From assembly GCA_944376695.1 (NCBI GenBank), contig CALWDM010000011.1:1-48981 (forward strand): 48,981 nucleotides of DNA, read 5' to 3'. This stretch comes from an uncultured Mediterraneibacter sp. Lineage in GTDB: Bacteria > Bacillota > Clostridia > Lachnospirales > Lachnospiraceae. Numbering within the stretch: position 1 is the stretch's first letter; each line of letters begins with the position of its first letter. The notes under the pieces are model-generated. The model worked only from the letters and a program-made list of their open reading frames with translations, was not told where the DNA came from and did not search any database. Below are positions 1 through 7,732 of the stretch, one piece after another. Both the position numbers and the translations under genes were made by a program.

Positions 1-15
1 AATCTTTTAAAAACG

Positions 16-60
16 TGGAATTTTTAAACCCCTGTGGAATTTAACTCTGCACTGGAATTT
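16..60. repeat. three spaced TGGAATTT boxes
   Basis: TGGAATTT occurs at 16-23, 35-42 and 53-60, spaced 19 and 18 bases, each followed by A/T-rich sequence. Multiple short sub-terminal repeats of this kind can mark transposon ends, but the rest of any element would lie outside the window. Apart from the boxes and the tRNA promoter I see nothing else in bases 1-122. Confidence 0.35.
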
Positions 61-122
61 AAAATTTCAAGTTAGCCCTTGCTCATTCTTGCTCATTCCG
101 AGGGCAAAACTTGAATCATTCC

Positions 123-150
123 TTGCAATTTTACGCAGGAGTGATATAAT
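123..150 (+). promoter_or_regulatory. sigma-A-type promoter of the tRNA-Val gene
   Basis: A perfect TATAAT lies at 145-150, ten bases before the tRNA 5' end. A weak -35 (TTGCAA, 123-128) sits 16 bases upstream. Position and -10 quality fit a tRNA promoter; the -35 assignment is tentative. Confidence 0.6.
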
Positions 151-159
151 ATTTTTCAT

Positions 160-233
160 GGAAGCATAGCTCAGCTGGGATGAGCGTTCGCCTCACACGC
201 GAGAGGTCATGGGTTCGAGCCCCATTGCTTCCA
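160..233 (+). tRNA. tRNA-Val (anticodon CAC)
   Basis: The cloverleaf can be folded by eye. The acceptor stem pairs GGAAGCA with TGCTTCC and has discriminator A233. The anticodon stem pairs TTCGC with GCGAG around the loop CTCACAC, giving anticodon CAC, which reads GUG valine codons. The T-arm has the normal GGGTTCGAGCCCC form. CCA is not encoded. A T-run directly after the gene (234-239) may help end transcription. Confidence 0.95.
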
Positions 234-256
234 TTTTTTACGCCTGTTTCCCCTTT

Positions 257-859
257 TTAAGCCTGTTTCCCCGTCTCACTCTCTGTAAGCACTCCTGATC
301 GCAGGAGATCAGTGAGCAATTGTCTTGCCTCTTTTCTGATCTCATCCAGAGGTATCTTTTCCTTATGAGCTTCATTGACAAATCCAAGAATCCCGAAACA
401 CACAAACCCTGCGATTTTTTTCGGAGAATATTTAAGCCGGAGACGCTTTTTTACATGGAGCGTGTGCGTCTCCACTGTCTCAAGCACAATGCTGTAAAAC
501 CGGGAGGCCAGATACGGATTTCTCTCTGGATTTGTGTGCTGAAAAAAATCGAATCTGTCATAGTACAGCTCTAATATACTGTCCAGCATATTCACATACC
601 CGGCTGCGAGCCTGTGCGACGGATTGTTTTCCGACTGTCTTCTGTAATAATCCTTTGTACCAGCGCACAGCATATCATTAAAGATATCATCCAGAAGCGC
701 ATATTTATCATTATAGTGGGAATAAAAAGTAATCCTGCTGACATCCGCTTTCCGGCAGAGCGCTGTGATAGAAATATGCTCAAAATCTTCTACGGCGAGC
801 ATCTCTGTCATCGCTGCTTTTAAGCTGCGCTTAGTTTTTACGATCCGTTTGTCTTCCAT
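257..859 (-). CDS. TetR/AcrR family transcriptional regulator
   Basis: A 200-residue protein with the TetR-type N-terminal helix-turn-helix at about residues 25-60 (TALCRKADVSRITFYSHYNDKYALL) and a helical C-terminal ligand and dimer domain. TetR proteins are usually repressors released by a small ligand. The gene is divergent from the DegV gene at 1040; the shared 180-bp intergenic region holds a palindrome placed exactly between a -35 and -10 of the DegV-side promoter, so DegV control is a reasonable inference. The gene converges on tRNA-Val with only 23 bases between them. The ribosome binding site (AAGGA) is close to the ATG. The ligand cannot be told from sequence. Confidence 0.88.
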   Translation of the reverse strand: MEDKRIVKTKRSLKAAMTEMLAVEDFEHISITALCRKADVSRITFYSHYNDKYALLDDIFNDMLCAGTKDYYRRQSENNPSHRLAAGYVNMLDSILELYYDRFDFFQHTNPERNPYLASRFYSIVLETVETHTLHVKKRLRLKYSPKKIAGFVCFGILGFVNEAHKEKIPLDEIRKEARQLLTDLLRSGVLTESETGKQA

Positions 860-915
860 TTCCTTACATATTTCCTTTTTTGTATAGATAGCTTACAGTT
901 TCATTTTATTGTTCA

Positions 916-944
916 TTGTGGAGCAAAAATTATTTTGCTATAAT
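916..944 (+). promoter_or_regulatory. promoter with operator-like palindrome for the DegV gene
   Basis: TATAAT at 939-944 is preceded, 17 bases upstream, by the weak -35 TTGTGG (916-921). The spacer is filled by a perfect inverted repeat, AGCAAAA (922-928) and TTTTGCT (933-939), separated by ATTA. An operator between -35 and -10 is the classic TetR-repressor arrangement. A second TATAAT lies at 957-962. Assignment to the adjacent TetR protein is inferred from position. Confidence 0.5.
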
Positions 945-1039
945 TTTAACACCTGTTATAATAACGGTCAATATTCATAAAATAATAGGACACTCAGAAT
1001 AAACCAAAATTAGCTAATCTGAAGATCAGGAGGGATATC

Positions 1040-1918
1040 ATGCCCGGAATTGGCATTATGACGGACAGTAACTGCGGGATCATGCCGGCAGAAGAGAGAG
1101 GGTATGGGATTCATGTTCTCCCCATGCCCGTTATCATTGACGGGAAAACTTTCAGCGAAGGCGTTGATATCACGCCGGATATATTTTACCAGAAGCAGGC
1201 CTCGGGCTCTGTGATCACGACCTCCCAGCCATCCCCGGGGGATGTGGCGGCAATGTGGGACAGGCTGCTGTCTTCTTACGATGAGATCGTCTTTATCCCA
1301 ATGTCATCGGGACTGAGCAATACATGCCAGACCGCGCTCCTCCTGGCGGACGATGAGCCGTACCGCGGGAGAGTCCACGTTGTAGATAATCACCGCATCT
1401 CCGTCACCCAGGCAGTCTCCGTGCTGGACGCAAAAATCCTGGCAGACGGGGGCAGGTCCGGAGCCGAAATAAAACAGATCCTGGAACAGGAAGCTCTCGA
1501 CGCCACGATCTACATCGCAGTGGATACTTTAGAATATCTGAAAAAAGGCGGACGGATCACCCCGGCGGCGGCAGCCTTCGGCAGCATGCTCCGGATCAAG
1601 CCCGTCCTCACGATCCAGGGCGGAAAACTTGACTCCTTTGCCAGGGCGCGGGGGATGAAATCTGCATTCCACACTATGCTGGGCGCGCTGAAAAAGGATC
1701 TCGATACAAGGCTTGCGCCGCTCAGAGAGCAGGGCCGCCTGAAGGTCGGCCTCGCAAACACACCGATGGAGCCCGAAAAGCTGGATGCATTTAAAGCTGA
1801 GATGCATGAAAATTTCCCGGACATGGATTTTGTCTATTTCCCGCTCACCATGAGCATCGGGACGCATGTGGGTCCCGGCGGACTCGGGATCGGAGCTGTA
1901 AGGTTCCACGATAAGTAA
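1040..1918 (+). CDS. DegV family fatty-acid-binding protein (FakB-like)
   Basis: The 292-residue length and layout match the DegV/FakB family. These cytosolic proteins hold one fatty acid and present it to the kinase FakA, or otherwise shuttle acyl chains. Visible family features are the N-terminal IMTDSNCGI strand-turn, the SSGLSNTCQTA loop near residue 90, the KKGGRI segment near residue 170, and a C-terminal GPGGLGIG loop. The start is supported by AGGAGGG at about 1029-1035. No fakA lies in the window, and DegV genes are often orphaned and multicopy in Lachnospiraceae. Regulation by the divergent TetR protein is likely. A terminator follows directly. Confidence 0.92.
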   Translation: MPGIGIMTDSNCGIMPAEERGYGIHVLPMPVIIDGKTFSEGVDITPDIFYQKQASGSVITTSQPSPGDVAAMWDRLLSSYDEIVFIPMSSGLSNTCQTALLLADDEPYRGRVHVVDNHRISVTQAVSVLDAKILADGGRSGAEIKQILEQEALDATIYIAVDTLEYLKKGGRITPAAAAFGSMLRIKPVLTIQGGKLDSFARARGMKSAFHTMLGALKKDLDTRLAPLREQGRLKVGLANTPMEPEKLDAFKAEMHENFPDMDFVYFPLTMSIGTHVGPGGLGIGAVRFHDK

Positions 1919-1940
1919 AAACAAGAATACAGGGCTCAGA

Positions 1941-1987
1941 AAAAAGAGGGAAGACGGACCACACAAATCCGCCCCCTCTCTTTTTTT
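1941..1987 (+). terminator. rho-independent terminator after the DegV gene
   Basis: Complementary GAGGG and CCCTC arms, reinforced by inner CGGA/TCCG pairing, are followed by a run of seven T. It sits 25 bases after the DegV stop codon. Confidence 0.75.
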
Positions 1988-2030
1988 ACGTTTCCCGATG
2001 TACACGCCGCATTTCTGTCCTGATATTTTG

Positions 2031-2141
2031 CGCAGGCATGAAGTCCTATTTAGACTCTGGCGTGAAGTCCTGTTTGGACACAGGCGTGAAGTTCTATTTT
2101 GACGCAGACATGAATTTCTATTTTGAAGCAGGCATGAATTT
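2031..2141 (-). repeat. 24-bp tandem repeat duplicating the 3' end of the AIM24-family gene
   Basis: Four 24-bp units (2118-2141, 2094-2117, 2070-2093, 2046-2069) plus a partial fifth (2031-2045). The first unit is the last eight codons of the gene. Read in the gene's frame the units encode KFMPASK-stop, KFMSASK-stop, NFTPVSKQ, DFTPESK-stop and DFMPA. The unit is a multiple of three and includes the stop codon; in the third unit the stop has become CAG. Confidence 0.9.
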
Positions 2142-2798
2142 CAGGATCTCTCCTGCCACCCCGGAGATCGGCATGGTCTGGAGCCACACCCGCCCCGGCC
2201 CTGTGATCAGGGTATTGAATACGCCCTCGCCGCCAAATACCATATTTTTCAGTCCCGGTACGGTCTTGATATCCATGCTGCAGGTCGCGTCCATCGCGGC
2301 CAGATATCCCGTATCCACGATGATCTGCTGGCCGGGTTGGAGCTGGTACTCTACCACATGGCCGTCAAATTCCACAAATGCAGTGCCCTGCCCGGACAGC
2401 CTCTGCATGATGAAGCCCTCGCCGCCGAACAGGCCTGCGCCCAGTTTCTTCCGGAAGAATACGGACAGCTCCACGCTCTCCTCCGCTGCGAGGAATCCGG
2501 TTTTCTGTACGATGATGTCATTTCCCGGACTGATGTCCCAGGCGCGGATCTGTCCCGGGAAGCTGGACGCAAAAGCGATCATCCCGTTCCCGCCTGTGGC
2601 TGTATACCGGTTCTGGAAGATCGCCTCTCCCGCGAACATCCTTCCCAGAGCCTTCCCCACTCCTCCGTTGGACGTTGTCTCCATCTTCATATTCGGCGAC
2701 ATCCAGCTCATGGAGCCTCGCTCTGTGATCATCACTTCTCCGTCCTCCAGATAGCATACCACTACCGGGAGTGTTTCCCCTTTGATCTCATATCTCAT
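2118..2798 (-). CDS. TIGR00266/AIM24 family protein
   Basis: A 226-residue protein of the bacterial AIM24/TIGR00266 family, all-beta and glycine-rich. The family pattern is visible: GSMSWMSPNMKMETTSNGG near residues 28-46, repeated GGEG turns (GLFGGEGFIMQ, MVFGGEGVFNTLITGPGRVWLQTM), and a C-terminal hydrophobic strand. The family's biochemical role is not established. The ATG follows AGAGGAG by 8 bases. It lies 99 bases downstream of the sensor-kinase stop, on the same strand. Its last eight codons are the first copy of a 24-bp tandem array, so loss of the first stop would add repeat-encoded residues. Confidence 0.9.
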   Translation of the reverse strand: MRYEIKGETLPVVVCYLEDGEVMITERGSMSWMSPNMKMETTSNGGVGKALGRMFAGEAIFQNRYTATGGNGMIAFASSFPGQIRAWDISPGNDIIVQKTGFLAAEESVELSVFFRKKLGAGLFGGEGFIMQRLSGQGTAFVEFDGHVVEYQLQPGQQIIVDTGYLAAMDATCSMDIKTVPGLKNMVFGGEGVFNTLITGPGRVWLQTMPISGVAGEILKFMPASK

Positions 2799-2897
2799 CT
2801 TCTGATCTCCTCTCTTTTTCTGCTCAGACCTTGTTTTTCGTTTTCTGCATCCGCCCTCCTTTACCGGATCTCTGTTCTCATCATATCACAAAAACTG

Positions 2898-5123
2898 CTA
2901 TTGTGTCCCGTCATTTTTCTCTGGCATATCCATCTTTGGGAGCATGATATCCGCCTTGAACAGATCCGCCTCAGTTGAGATCTTCAGCGTCCCGTGCTGG
3001 AGCTCCACAAAACTCTTGGCGATGGCAAGGCCCAGCCCGGATCCTTCGGTATTTCTCGACGAATCCCCGCGGACAAACCGGTCCGTGATCTCATCCACAT
3101 CAAAATCCAGCTCCGCTGCCGACACATTTTTCATAGAGATATGCACGGAATTTTCCTGATCCTTCATCTCGATATACACCCGCGAATGGGGCATCGCATA
3201 TTTTGTAATGTTCACGATGAGATTTTCAAAGATCCGGTAAGTCTTCTGGCTGTCCAGATACATAACCACCTTCTGTTCCGGCAGCTTCCAGCGGAATTCC
3301 AGGTTTGCATCCCGGATCTTTCCGTCATTCTCAAGCCCCACTTCTTTCAGGAGATTCACGATATCCACCTTCATATAGTGCATGACGATATTCCTGCTGG
3401 CAGCCCTGCTGATCTCAAACAGATCCTCGATCAGCACTTTCAGCCTCAGCGATTTCTTTTCCAGTACTTCGATATATTCGTTTCTCTTGTCCTCATCCTT
3501 CTCATTTTTCAGCAGGTCCGTGTACGTGATGATCGCTGTGAGCGGCGTCCTGAGGTCATGGGATACATTTGTCACAAGCTCCGTCTTCATGCGCTCGTTC
3601 TTTACTTCTTCGTCCACGGCTTTTTTAAAGCCTTTCTGGATCTTCTTCAGCTCTTCCTGGATCGGGTTGAACAGGCCGATGTCGCCCTCGATCGGCACAT
3701 CCAGATGCCCGTCCGCCAGCTGGTTGGTAGATTTTAGGAGCATCTTATATTTCTCCTGAAGGTCTTTTGTATATTTCCTCAGGAATAAAAACAGGATCAC
3801 AGAATACACGATCAGCGCGAAGATGCCGTAATACCAGAACGCGCACACCACGCATAGGAGAAGGAAGTTGATGACCACGACCTTCAGGATCGTGCGGTTC
3901 GTCTTATCCTGGAAATCCAGATGCAGCAGGGCGTCATACTGCCTGGAAATAAATGATTTTACTTTTCGGAAGGCTCCGCCCGCCTTCTTCGTCATAGTCC
4001 CGCCATATTCATCACCTCTGTTCCTGATGCGGCGGATCAGCCTGTAGGTCAGCGTCCGCTCCCGCCAATACGCCCCCTTCATGCGCACTATTGCTCTCAG
4101 CGAGGTCACTGCCCAGAACAGAACACCGAACACCAGCATCCACATAAAGAAATTGAGCAGCATTGCCGGGAGTTCCAGTCCGCCGGTCGACGCTGTCGGC
4201 AGGAGGCTGCCGGTCAGCGAGCCGTACACGACCTGCATGGGCAGGAAATAAAGATCCGAGCAAAAGCAGAGGAACAGGATCAGCACAGGGATCTCGAAGG
4301 GCACGGCAAACATCTTCATGCCGCTGATATCCAGTCTCCTGATCTGGGGCAGGAGAAGCGCCGCGGCGATCACCAGAAGGCCTAAGATCTCCAGAGTGTC
4401 TCTGTACGCTCCACAGCCGCTCAGGCTGTATATATCCGGATACATCGGATCCGTGGCTTTGATAAATGCGTCAAGATTTTCTTTTGTCATTCCATAGATC
4501 ACAGTGACGCCCGCCGGTACGGATATACTCGATATCCCGTAATTGTCCTCCACGATCTCCGTCTCACGGATGTAGCTGTTCTCGAGATTATATGCATCCT
4601 CCGGGGAAAGCACGGTCCCGTCCACCTGAACGCCGGAGAGCATCCCGTCGCCTGAAAATCTGTACTCCGCCCGGAATGCATAATGGTCTGTCTCCGGGGC
4701 AGTCAGCAGTTCCTGAGTGTCTTCCGCCAGATCCTCCGTGAGGACGGACAGTTCCCTGTCCTGCTCACCGGATCCCTCACTGGTTTCCGCTGTCTCTGCG
4801 TCTCCTCCTGCGTCCTCTTCCGCAAACACAGCGCAGTCCATATATTTTCTCGCCAGGTCAAAGGGTCTTTGTCCAAACTCATCCAGCACCTGGCCCGGGT
4901 CTGTCTCTTTTGCGTACTCATTATAGAGAATATAGTTTCCCTCCGCCAGGTCGTTGCCGATACTATAGAGACCTTCCATATACATCGTTTCGTCCGACTC
5001 TTCGCTCTCCAGAAAAGCCGACATCTCCGGATAGCTCCTCAGCATAGCCAGGGCACAAAAAGCCAGAAGGAGCACAACAGCAATGATCCCCGCCTTACGG
5101 CTGCTTTTCGATCTTATATCCAA
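2898..5123 (-). CDS. membrane sensor histidine kinase with a large extracellular domain
   Basis: A 741-residue HisKA-type kinase. A membrane anchor at about residues 11-29 is followed by a ~215-residue extracytoplasmic region, then several membrane segments (about 245-345 and 415-445), a HAMP-like linker, and the kinase core. The H-box NVSHDLRTP has the phospho-acceptor His at about residue 522. The N-box reads FENLIVNITKYA, with a Thr-Lys where many kinases have an Asn-Ala, and the G-box is GSGLGLAIAK. The gene overlaps the upstream response regulator by 29 bases, so the two are translationally coupled. The signal sensed is unknown; the two-part membrane layout is common in Lachnospiraceae kinases of unknown ligand. 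Confidence 0.93.
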   Translation of the reverse strand: MDIRSKSSRKAGIIAVVLLLAFCALAMLRSYPEMSAFLESEESDETMYMEGLYSIGNDLAEGNYILYNEYAKETDPGQVLDEFGQRPFDLARKYMDCAVFAEEDAGGDAETAETSEGSGEQDRELSVLTEDLAEDTQELLTAPETDHYAFRAEYRFSGDGMLSGVQVDGTVLSPEDAYNLENSYIRETEIVEDNYGISSISVPAGVTVIYGMTKENLDAFIKATDPMYPDIYSLSGCGAYRDTLEILGLLVIAAALLLPQIRRLDISGMKMFAVPFEIPVLILFLCFCSDLYFLPMQVVYGSLTGSLLPTASTGGLELPAMLLNFFMWMLVFGVLFWAVTSLRAIVRMKGAYWRERTLTYRLIRRIRNRGDEYGGTMTKKAGGAFRKVKSFISRQYDALLHLDFQDKTNRTILKVVVINFLLLCVVCAFWYYGIFALIVYSVILFLFLRKYTKDLQEKYKMLLKSTNQLADGHLDVPIEGDIGLFNPIQEELKKIQKGFKKAVDEEVKNERMKTELVTNVSHDLRTPLTAIITYTDLLKNEKDEDKRNEYIEVLEKKSLRLKVLIEDLFEISRAASRNIVMHYMKVDIVNLLKEVGLENDGKIRDANLEFRWKLPEQKVVMYLDSQKTYRIFENLIVNITKYAMPHSRVYIEMKDQENSVHISMKNVSAAELDFDVDEITDRFVRGDSSRNTEGSGLGLAIAKSFVELQHGTLKISTEADLFKADIMLPKMDMPEKNDGTQ

Positions 5124-5793
5124 CGCCCCACACCACCTTTAAATATTTCGGATTCTTCGGATCGATCTCGATCTTCTCTCTGATATTCCTTACATGGACC
5201 ATGATCGTATCCGTATTGATTGCTTTTTCCTGCCACACTCTCTCATAGATTTCTTCCGCTGAGAATACCCGCCCCGGATTTTTCGCCAGAAGGAGCAGGA
5301 TCTTATATTCGATCGGCGTCAGCTTCACCGGGTTTCCGTCCATGGTCACTTCCACTGCCTCCTCGTTGATCTCCAGCCCGCCGATCACATGGACATTCTC
5401 CTTCGGAGCCAGCTTCTCCAGGAACTTCCGGTAACGGCGGAGCTGCGAATTCACCCTCGCCATCAGCTCCATGGGAGTAAAAGGTTTCGTCACATAATCG
5501 TCCGCCCCGATATTCAATCCCGTGATCTTATCCACTTCCTCCGACTTCGCAGAGAGCATGATCACCGGGAAGTCATATTTCTCCCGCAGCTTCATCGTCA
5601 TCCGGATCCCGTCCATCCGCGGCATCATAATATCCACGATCGCCAGGTGGATCTCCTCCTTCTCAATAATTTCCAGCCCCTCGATCCCGTCCGCAGCCTG
5701 AAAAACCTTGTAGCCCTGGCTCTTAAGATAAATCTGGACGCCTTCCCGTATTTCCTTGTCATCCTCAACGATCAGAATGTGATTTGTTTCCAT
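5095..5793 (-). CDS. OmpR/PhoB family response regulator
   Basis: A 232-residue two-domain regulator. The receiver domain (1-120) has the acidic pair in VEDD, the phospho-acceptor Asp54 (AIVDIMMP), the switch Ser81 and Lys103 in DYVTKPF. A linker leads to a C-terminal winged helix (about 135-230) with the usual ELTPIEYKILLLLAKNPGRVFSAEEIYERVW-like recognition segment. It is first in the pair, overlaps the sensor kinase by 29 bases and must be its partner. The ribosome binding site AAAGGAG is about 14 bases from the ATG, longer than usual. A 36-bp compound palindrome lies just upstream (5835-5870). Confidence 0.95.
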   Translation of the reverse strand: METNHILIVEDDKEIREGVQIYLKSQGYKVFQAADGIEGLEIIEKEEIHLAIVDIMMPRMDGIRMTMKLREKYDFPVIMLSAKSEEVDKITGLNIGADDYVTKPFTPMELMARVNSQLRRYRKFLEKLAPKENVHVIGGLEINEEAVEVTMDGNPVKLTPIEYKILLLLAKNPGRVFSAEEIYERVWQEKAINTDTIMVHVRNIREKIEIDPKNPKYLKVVWGVGYKIEKQP

Positions 5794-5834
5794 AATGTAT
5801 ACAATATCTCCTTTTGTGTGATAATTCTGCCCAT

Positions 5835-5870
5835 TGGGGTCAGACCCCTCTTAAAAGGGGTCTGACCCCT
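5835..5870. repeat. 36-bp compound palindrome, copy 1
   Basis: GGGGTCAGACCCCT (5836-5849), a CTTAAA spacer, then AGGGGTCTGACCCCT (5856-5870). The two arms are inverted repeats of each other and each arm is itself palindromic except for its central base. A copy identical apart from one end base lies at 46656-46691. This copy overlaps the last codons and stop of the DUF374-type gene. REP/MITE-like; it could also form a hairpin in RNA. Confidence 0.9.
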
Positions 5871-6472
5871 TGCACAAATTGAGCATCCACCGGCAATTCC
5901 GGTATTGCACTTTTTAACACCACCCCATAATTTTTCACTGCCACCGATACTCTGGTAAATGGCAGCGGGATCGCGTATTTATCCCATCTGCGTGTCAGCC
6001 GGATGCAGGATGAATACGACAGGCTGATTCCCACAAACTCTTCCTCTGCGTGTTCGGATAAGTAAAACGCCAGTTTTTTCGGCTCATGTCTCGGTCCCAG
6101 GGGACCGTCCAGCGCCACAGCGATGGAATGGGTCCTCTCGTAGGAATCCTGCATGATTTTTTTCAGCGCTGCGAATGCGCGGTAGCCATCGGGCACTCTC
6201 AGAGCGCTTCCCCCGCATTTCTTTATCATATGCTCTATGTAGTTTCCTCTGGCATCCGCGGTGACGATCACATCCACTGGCGTTGTCTTACGCGACAGTT
6301 TCTCCAGCACAAGGTTCATGAAAAAACTGTCTTCGTGCCAGAATCCGAATATCTGGCTGTCGCCGTATGTATTTTCCTCGTGCCATTCGATCTGCACTGT
6401 GCGGTCGATCAGCTCCAGATATTTAGTGAACAGCCACTGCAGAATGTTCTGCATGATCTTCTTCTGACTCAT
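5840..6472 (-). CDS. DUF374-type lysophospholipid acyltransferase family protein
   Basis: A 210-residue protein with the DUF374/LPLAT pattern: FWHEDSF near residue 45 (family FWHG...), TADARGNYIEHMIKKCGG, RVPDGYRAFAALKKI, ALDGPLGPRHEPKKLAFYLS, and IPLPFTRVSV near the C-terminus. Such proteins transfer acyl groups to lipid or lipid A-like acceptors at the membrane; the acceptor here is unknown. I start it at the ATG at 6472 because GGAGGTG lies 4 bases upstream; an in-frame ATG 21 codons earlier lacks a site. It overlaps the GT4 gene by 50 bases. The C-terminal residues GVRPLLRGV and the stop lie inside the 36-bp palindrome, so the element reshaped this protein's end. Confidence 0.8.
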   Translation of the reverse strand: MSQKKIMQNILQWLFTKYLELIDRTVQIEWHEENTYGDSQIFGFWHEDSFFMNLVLEKLSRKTTPVDVIVTADARGNYIEHMIKKCGGSALRVPDGYRAFAALKKIMQDSYERTHSIAVALDGPLGPRHEPKKLAFYLSEHAEEEFVGISLSYSSCIRLTRRWDKYAIPLPFTRVSVAVKNYGVVLKSAIPELPVDAQFVQGVRPLLRGV

Positions 6473-7706
6473 AAGACACCTCCGCTCTTTTTTCGCAGAT
6501 ACATTGATTGTAGAGCATCTCCTCATAGATGGCAAGCTTCGAAGCCCGGTAATTTTCGGCAGACAGCCGCGCAGCCTCTCTCATCTTTTCCAGGTTTCCG
6601 CGGGCAAGGATCTCCGCCGCGCAGTCCGCCCACTCCTCCTCCGACTCTTCCGTGAGGAAACCGTTCACTCCGTTTTCTATGATATCGTCTGTCCCCACGG
6701 CCCGCACAGCCACGGCCGGCGCTCCTGCTGCCAACGCCTCTGCCAGGACGATCCCCTGAGTCTCCGATGTGGAGGCGAAGAGAAAAAGATCCGCTGCCTC
6801 CAGGTAATCCCTGACCTGAGCATTTGGCACATTTCCGACAAATGTGACCATATCCCGGATTCCCAGGATCGACGCCCGCACTTTTAATTCAGCCTTCTGG
6901 CTGCCGTCCCCAAGGATCAGCACATGGAAATCATCCCCTATCCTATCCCGGAGTCCCGCGATCCCTCTGAGCAGGAAGCCGTAATTTTTCTCCCTCTCCA
7001 GGCGGGACACTGTGACCAAAAGATGCTTCTTTCCGCGTCCCTGCTCCTTCCGGATCCGCATCGCGCGTTCGGGAGCGGTCCGAAAAAAACAGTCCTCCAG
7101 CCCTGTCGGGAACACTGCTGACCTGCTTTTCATCCCATATCCGCGCAGCACCCGCTGCATTCCTGCCGAGGGAGCCAGCACCAGGTCGCACTGGTCTGCA
7201 AACCATCTGATATAAGACGGAATCACTTTTGTCCGGATCCACTCCACTGCCCGCTTCTTCACCGCAGAACTCTTCCCGTCCACCCGGAAAGCAGAGATAT
7301 AATGGAGATAATCTTCATACCGGGTATGGCAGGTAAAGATAACAGGGATCCCATAACGCTTCCCCAGCTTTACCCCCAGCGGCCCGACAAACATCGGATG
7401 GTGCACATGGATGCAGTCGAACGTCTCATTCTCAAATGCCCCCGTGATCTCCGCCGGAAATACCGCCGGGTACACCATGCCGTTGTCCATTTTCTTTCTC
7501 CGCGCCCGATATCGGACGACATTCTCCAAAGCCGCCTCATCCTCCCTGCGGACAGCTTCTCTCTCCTCTTTTGTATCTCCGTAATGAGGGGCAAAAACCG
7601 TTACGTCATGTCCGAGCCTGACCAGCTCCTGAGCCTGTCTCTCCACTGAGATCGGCACACCGCCCACGAAAGGCCTGTAATTATTTGTCAGCATTGCGAT
7701 CCGCAT
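6423..7706 (-). CDS. GT4 family glycosyltransferase (diacylglycerol glucosyltransferase-like)
   Basis: A 427-residue GT-B enzyme. The N-terminus MRIAMLTNNYRPFVGGVPISVERQAQEL and the HVHHPMFVGPLG loop resemble 1,2-diacylglycerol 3-glucosyltransferases of Firmicutes. The C-terminal domain has the nucleotide-sugar site pattern VSRLEREKN..., ILGDGSQ, FVGNVPNAQVRDYLEAADLFLFASTSETQGIVLAEALAAG with the E-x7-E motif. I start at 7706, where AAAGGAGG lies 8 bases upstream. It sits between a DedA protein and a lipid acyltransferase, which supports a role in membrane glycolipid synthesis at the cytoplasmic face. Sugar and lipid acceptor are inferred only. Confidence 0.88.
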   Translation of the reverse strand: MRIAMLTNNYRPFVGGVPISVERQAQELVRLGHDVTVFAPHYGDTKEEREAVRREDEAALENVVRYRARRKKMDNGMVYPAVFPAEITGAFENETFDCIHVHHPMFVGPLGVKLGKRYGIPVIFTCHTRYEDYLHYISAFRVDGKSSAVKKRAVEWIRTKVIPSYIRWFADQCDLVLAPSAGMQRVLRGYGMKSRSAVFPTGLEDCFFRTAPERAMRIRKEQGRGKKHLLVTVSRLEREKNYGFLLRGIAGLRDRIGDDFHVLILGDGSQKAELKVRASILGIRDMVTFVGNVPNAQVRDYLEAADLFLFASTSETQGIVLAEALAAGAPAVAVRAVGTDDIIENGVNGFLTEESEEEWADCAAEILARGNLEKMREAARLSAENYRASKLAIYEEMLYNQCICEKRAEVSYESEEDHAEHSAVAVH

Positions 7707-7732
7707 GTCATGCGCCTCCTTTCCCATCCCGT

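Noticed and set aside
2031-2141. Possible CRISPR array
   Set aside because: Units of 24 bp are directly adjacent with no unique spacers, and no cas genes are present. The same holds for the 18-bp and 15-bp arrays.
2038-2754. Plus-strand open frame of 238 codons opposite the AIM24-family gene
   Set aside because: Its repeated start region is just the reverse of the 24-bp tandem repeat, and the minus-strand frame matches a known family with a good ribosome binding site.
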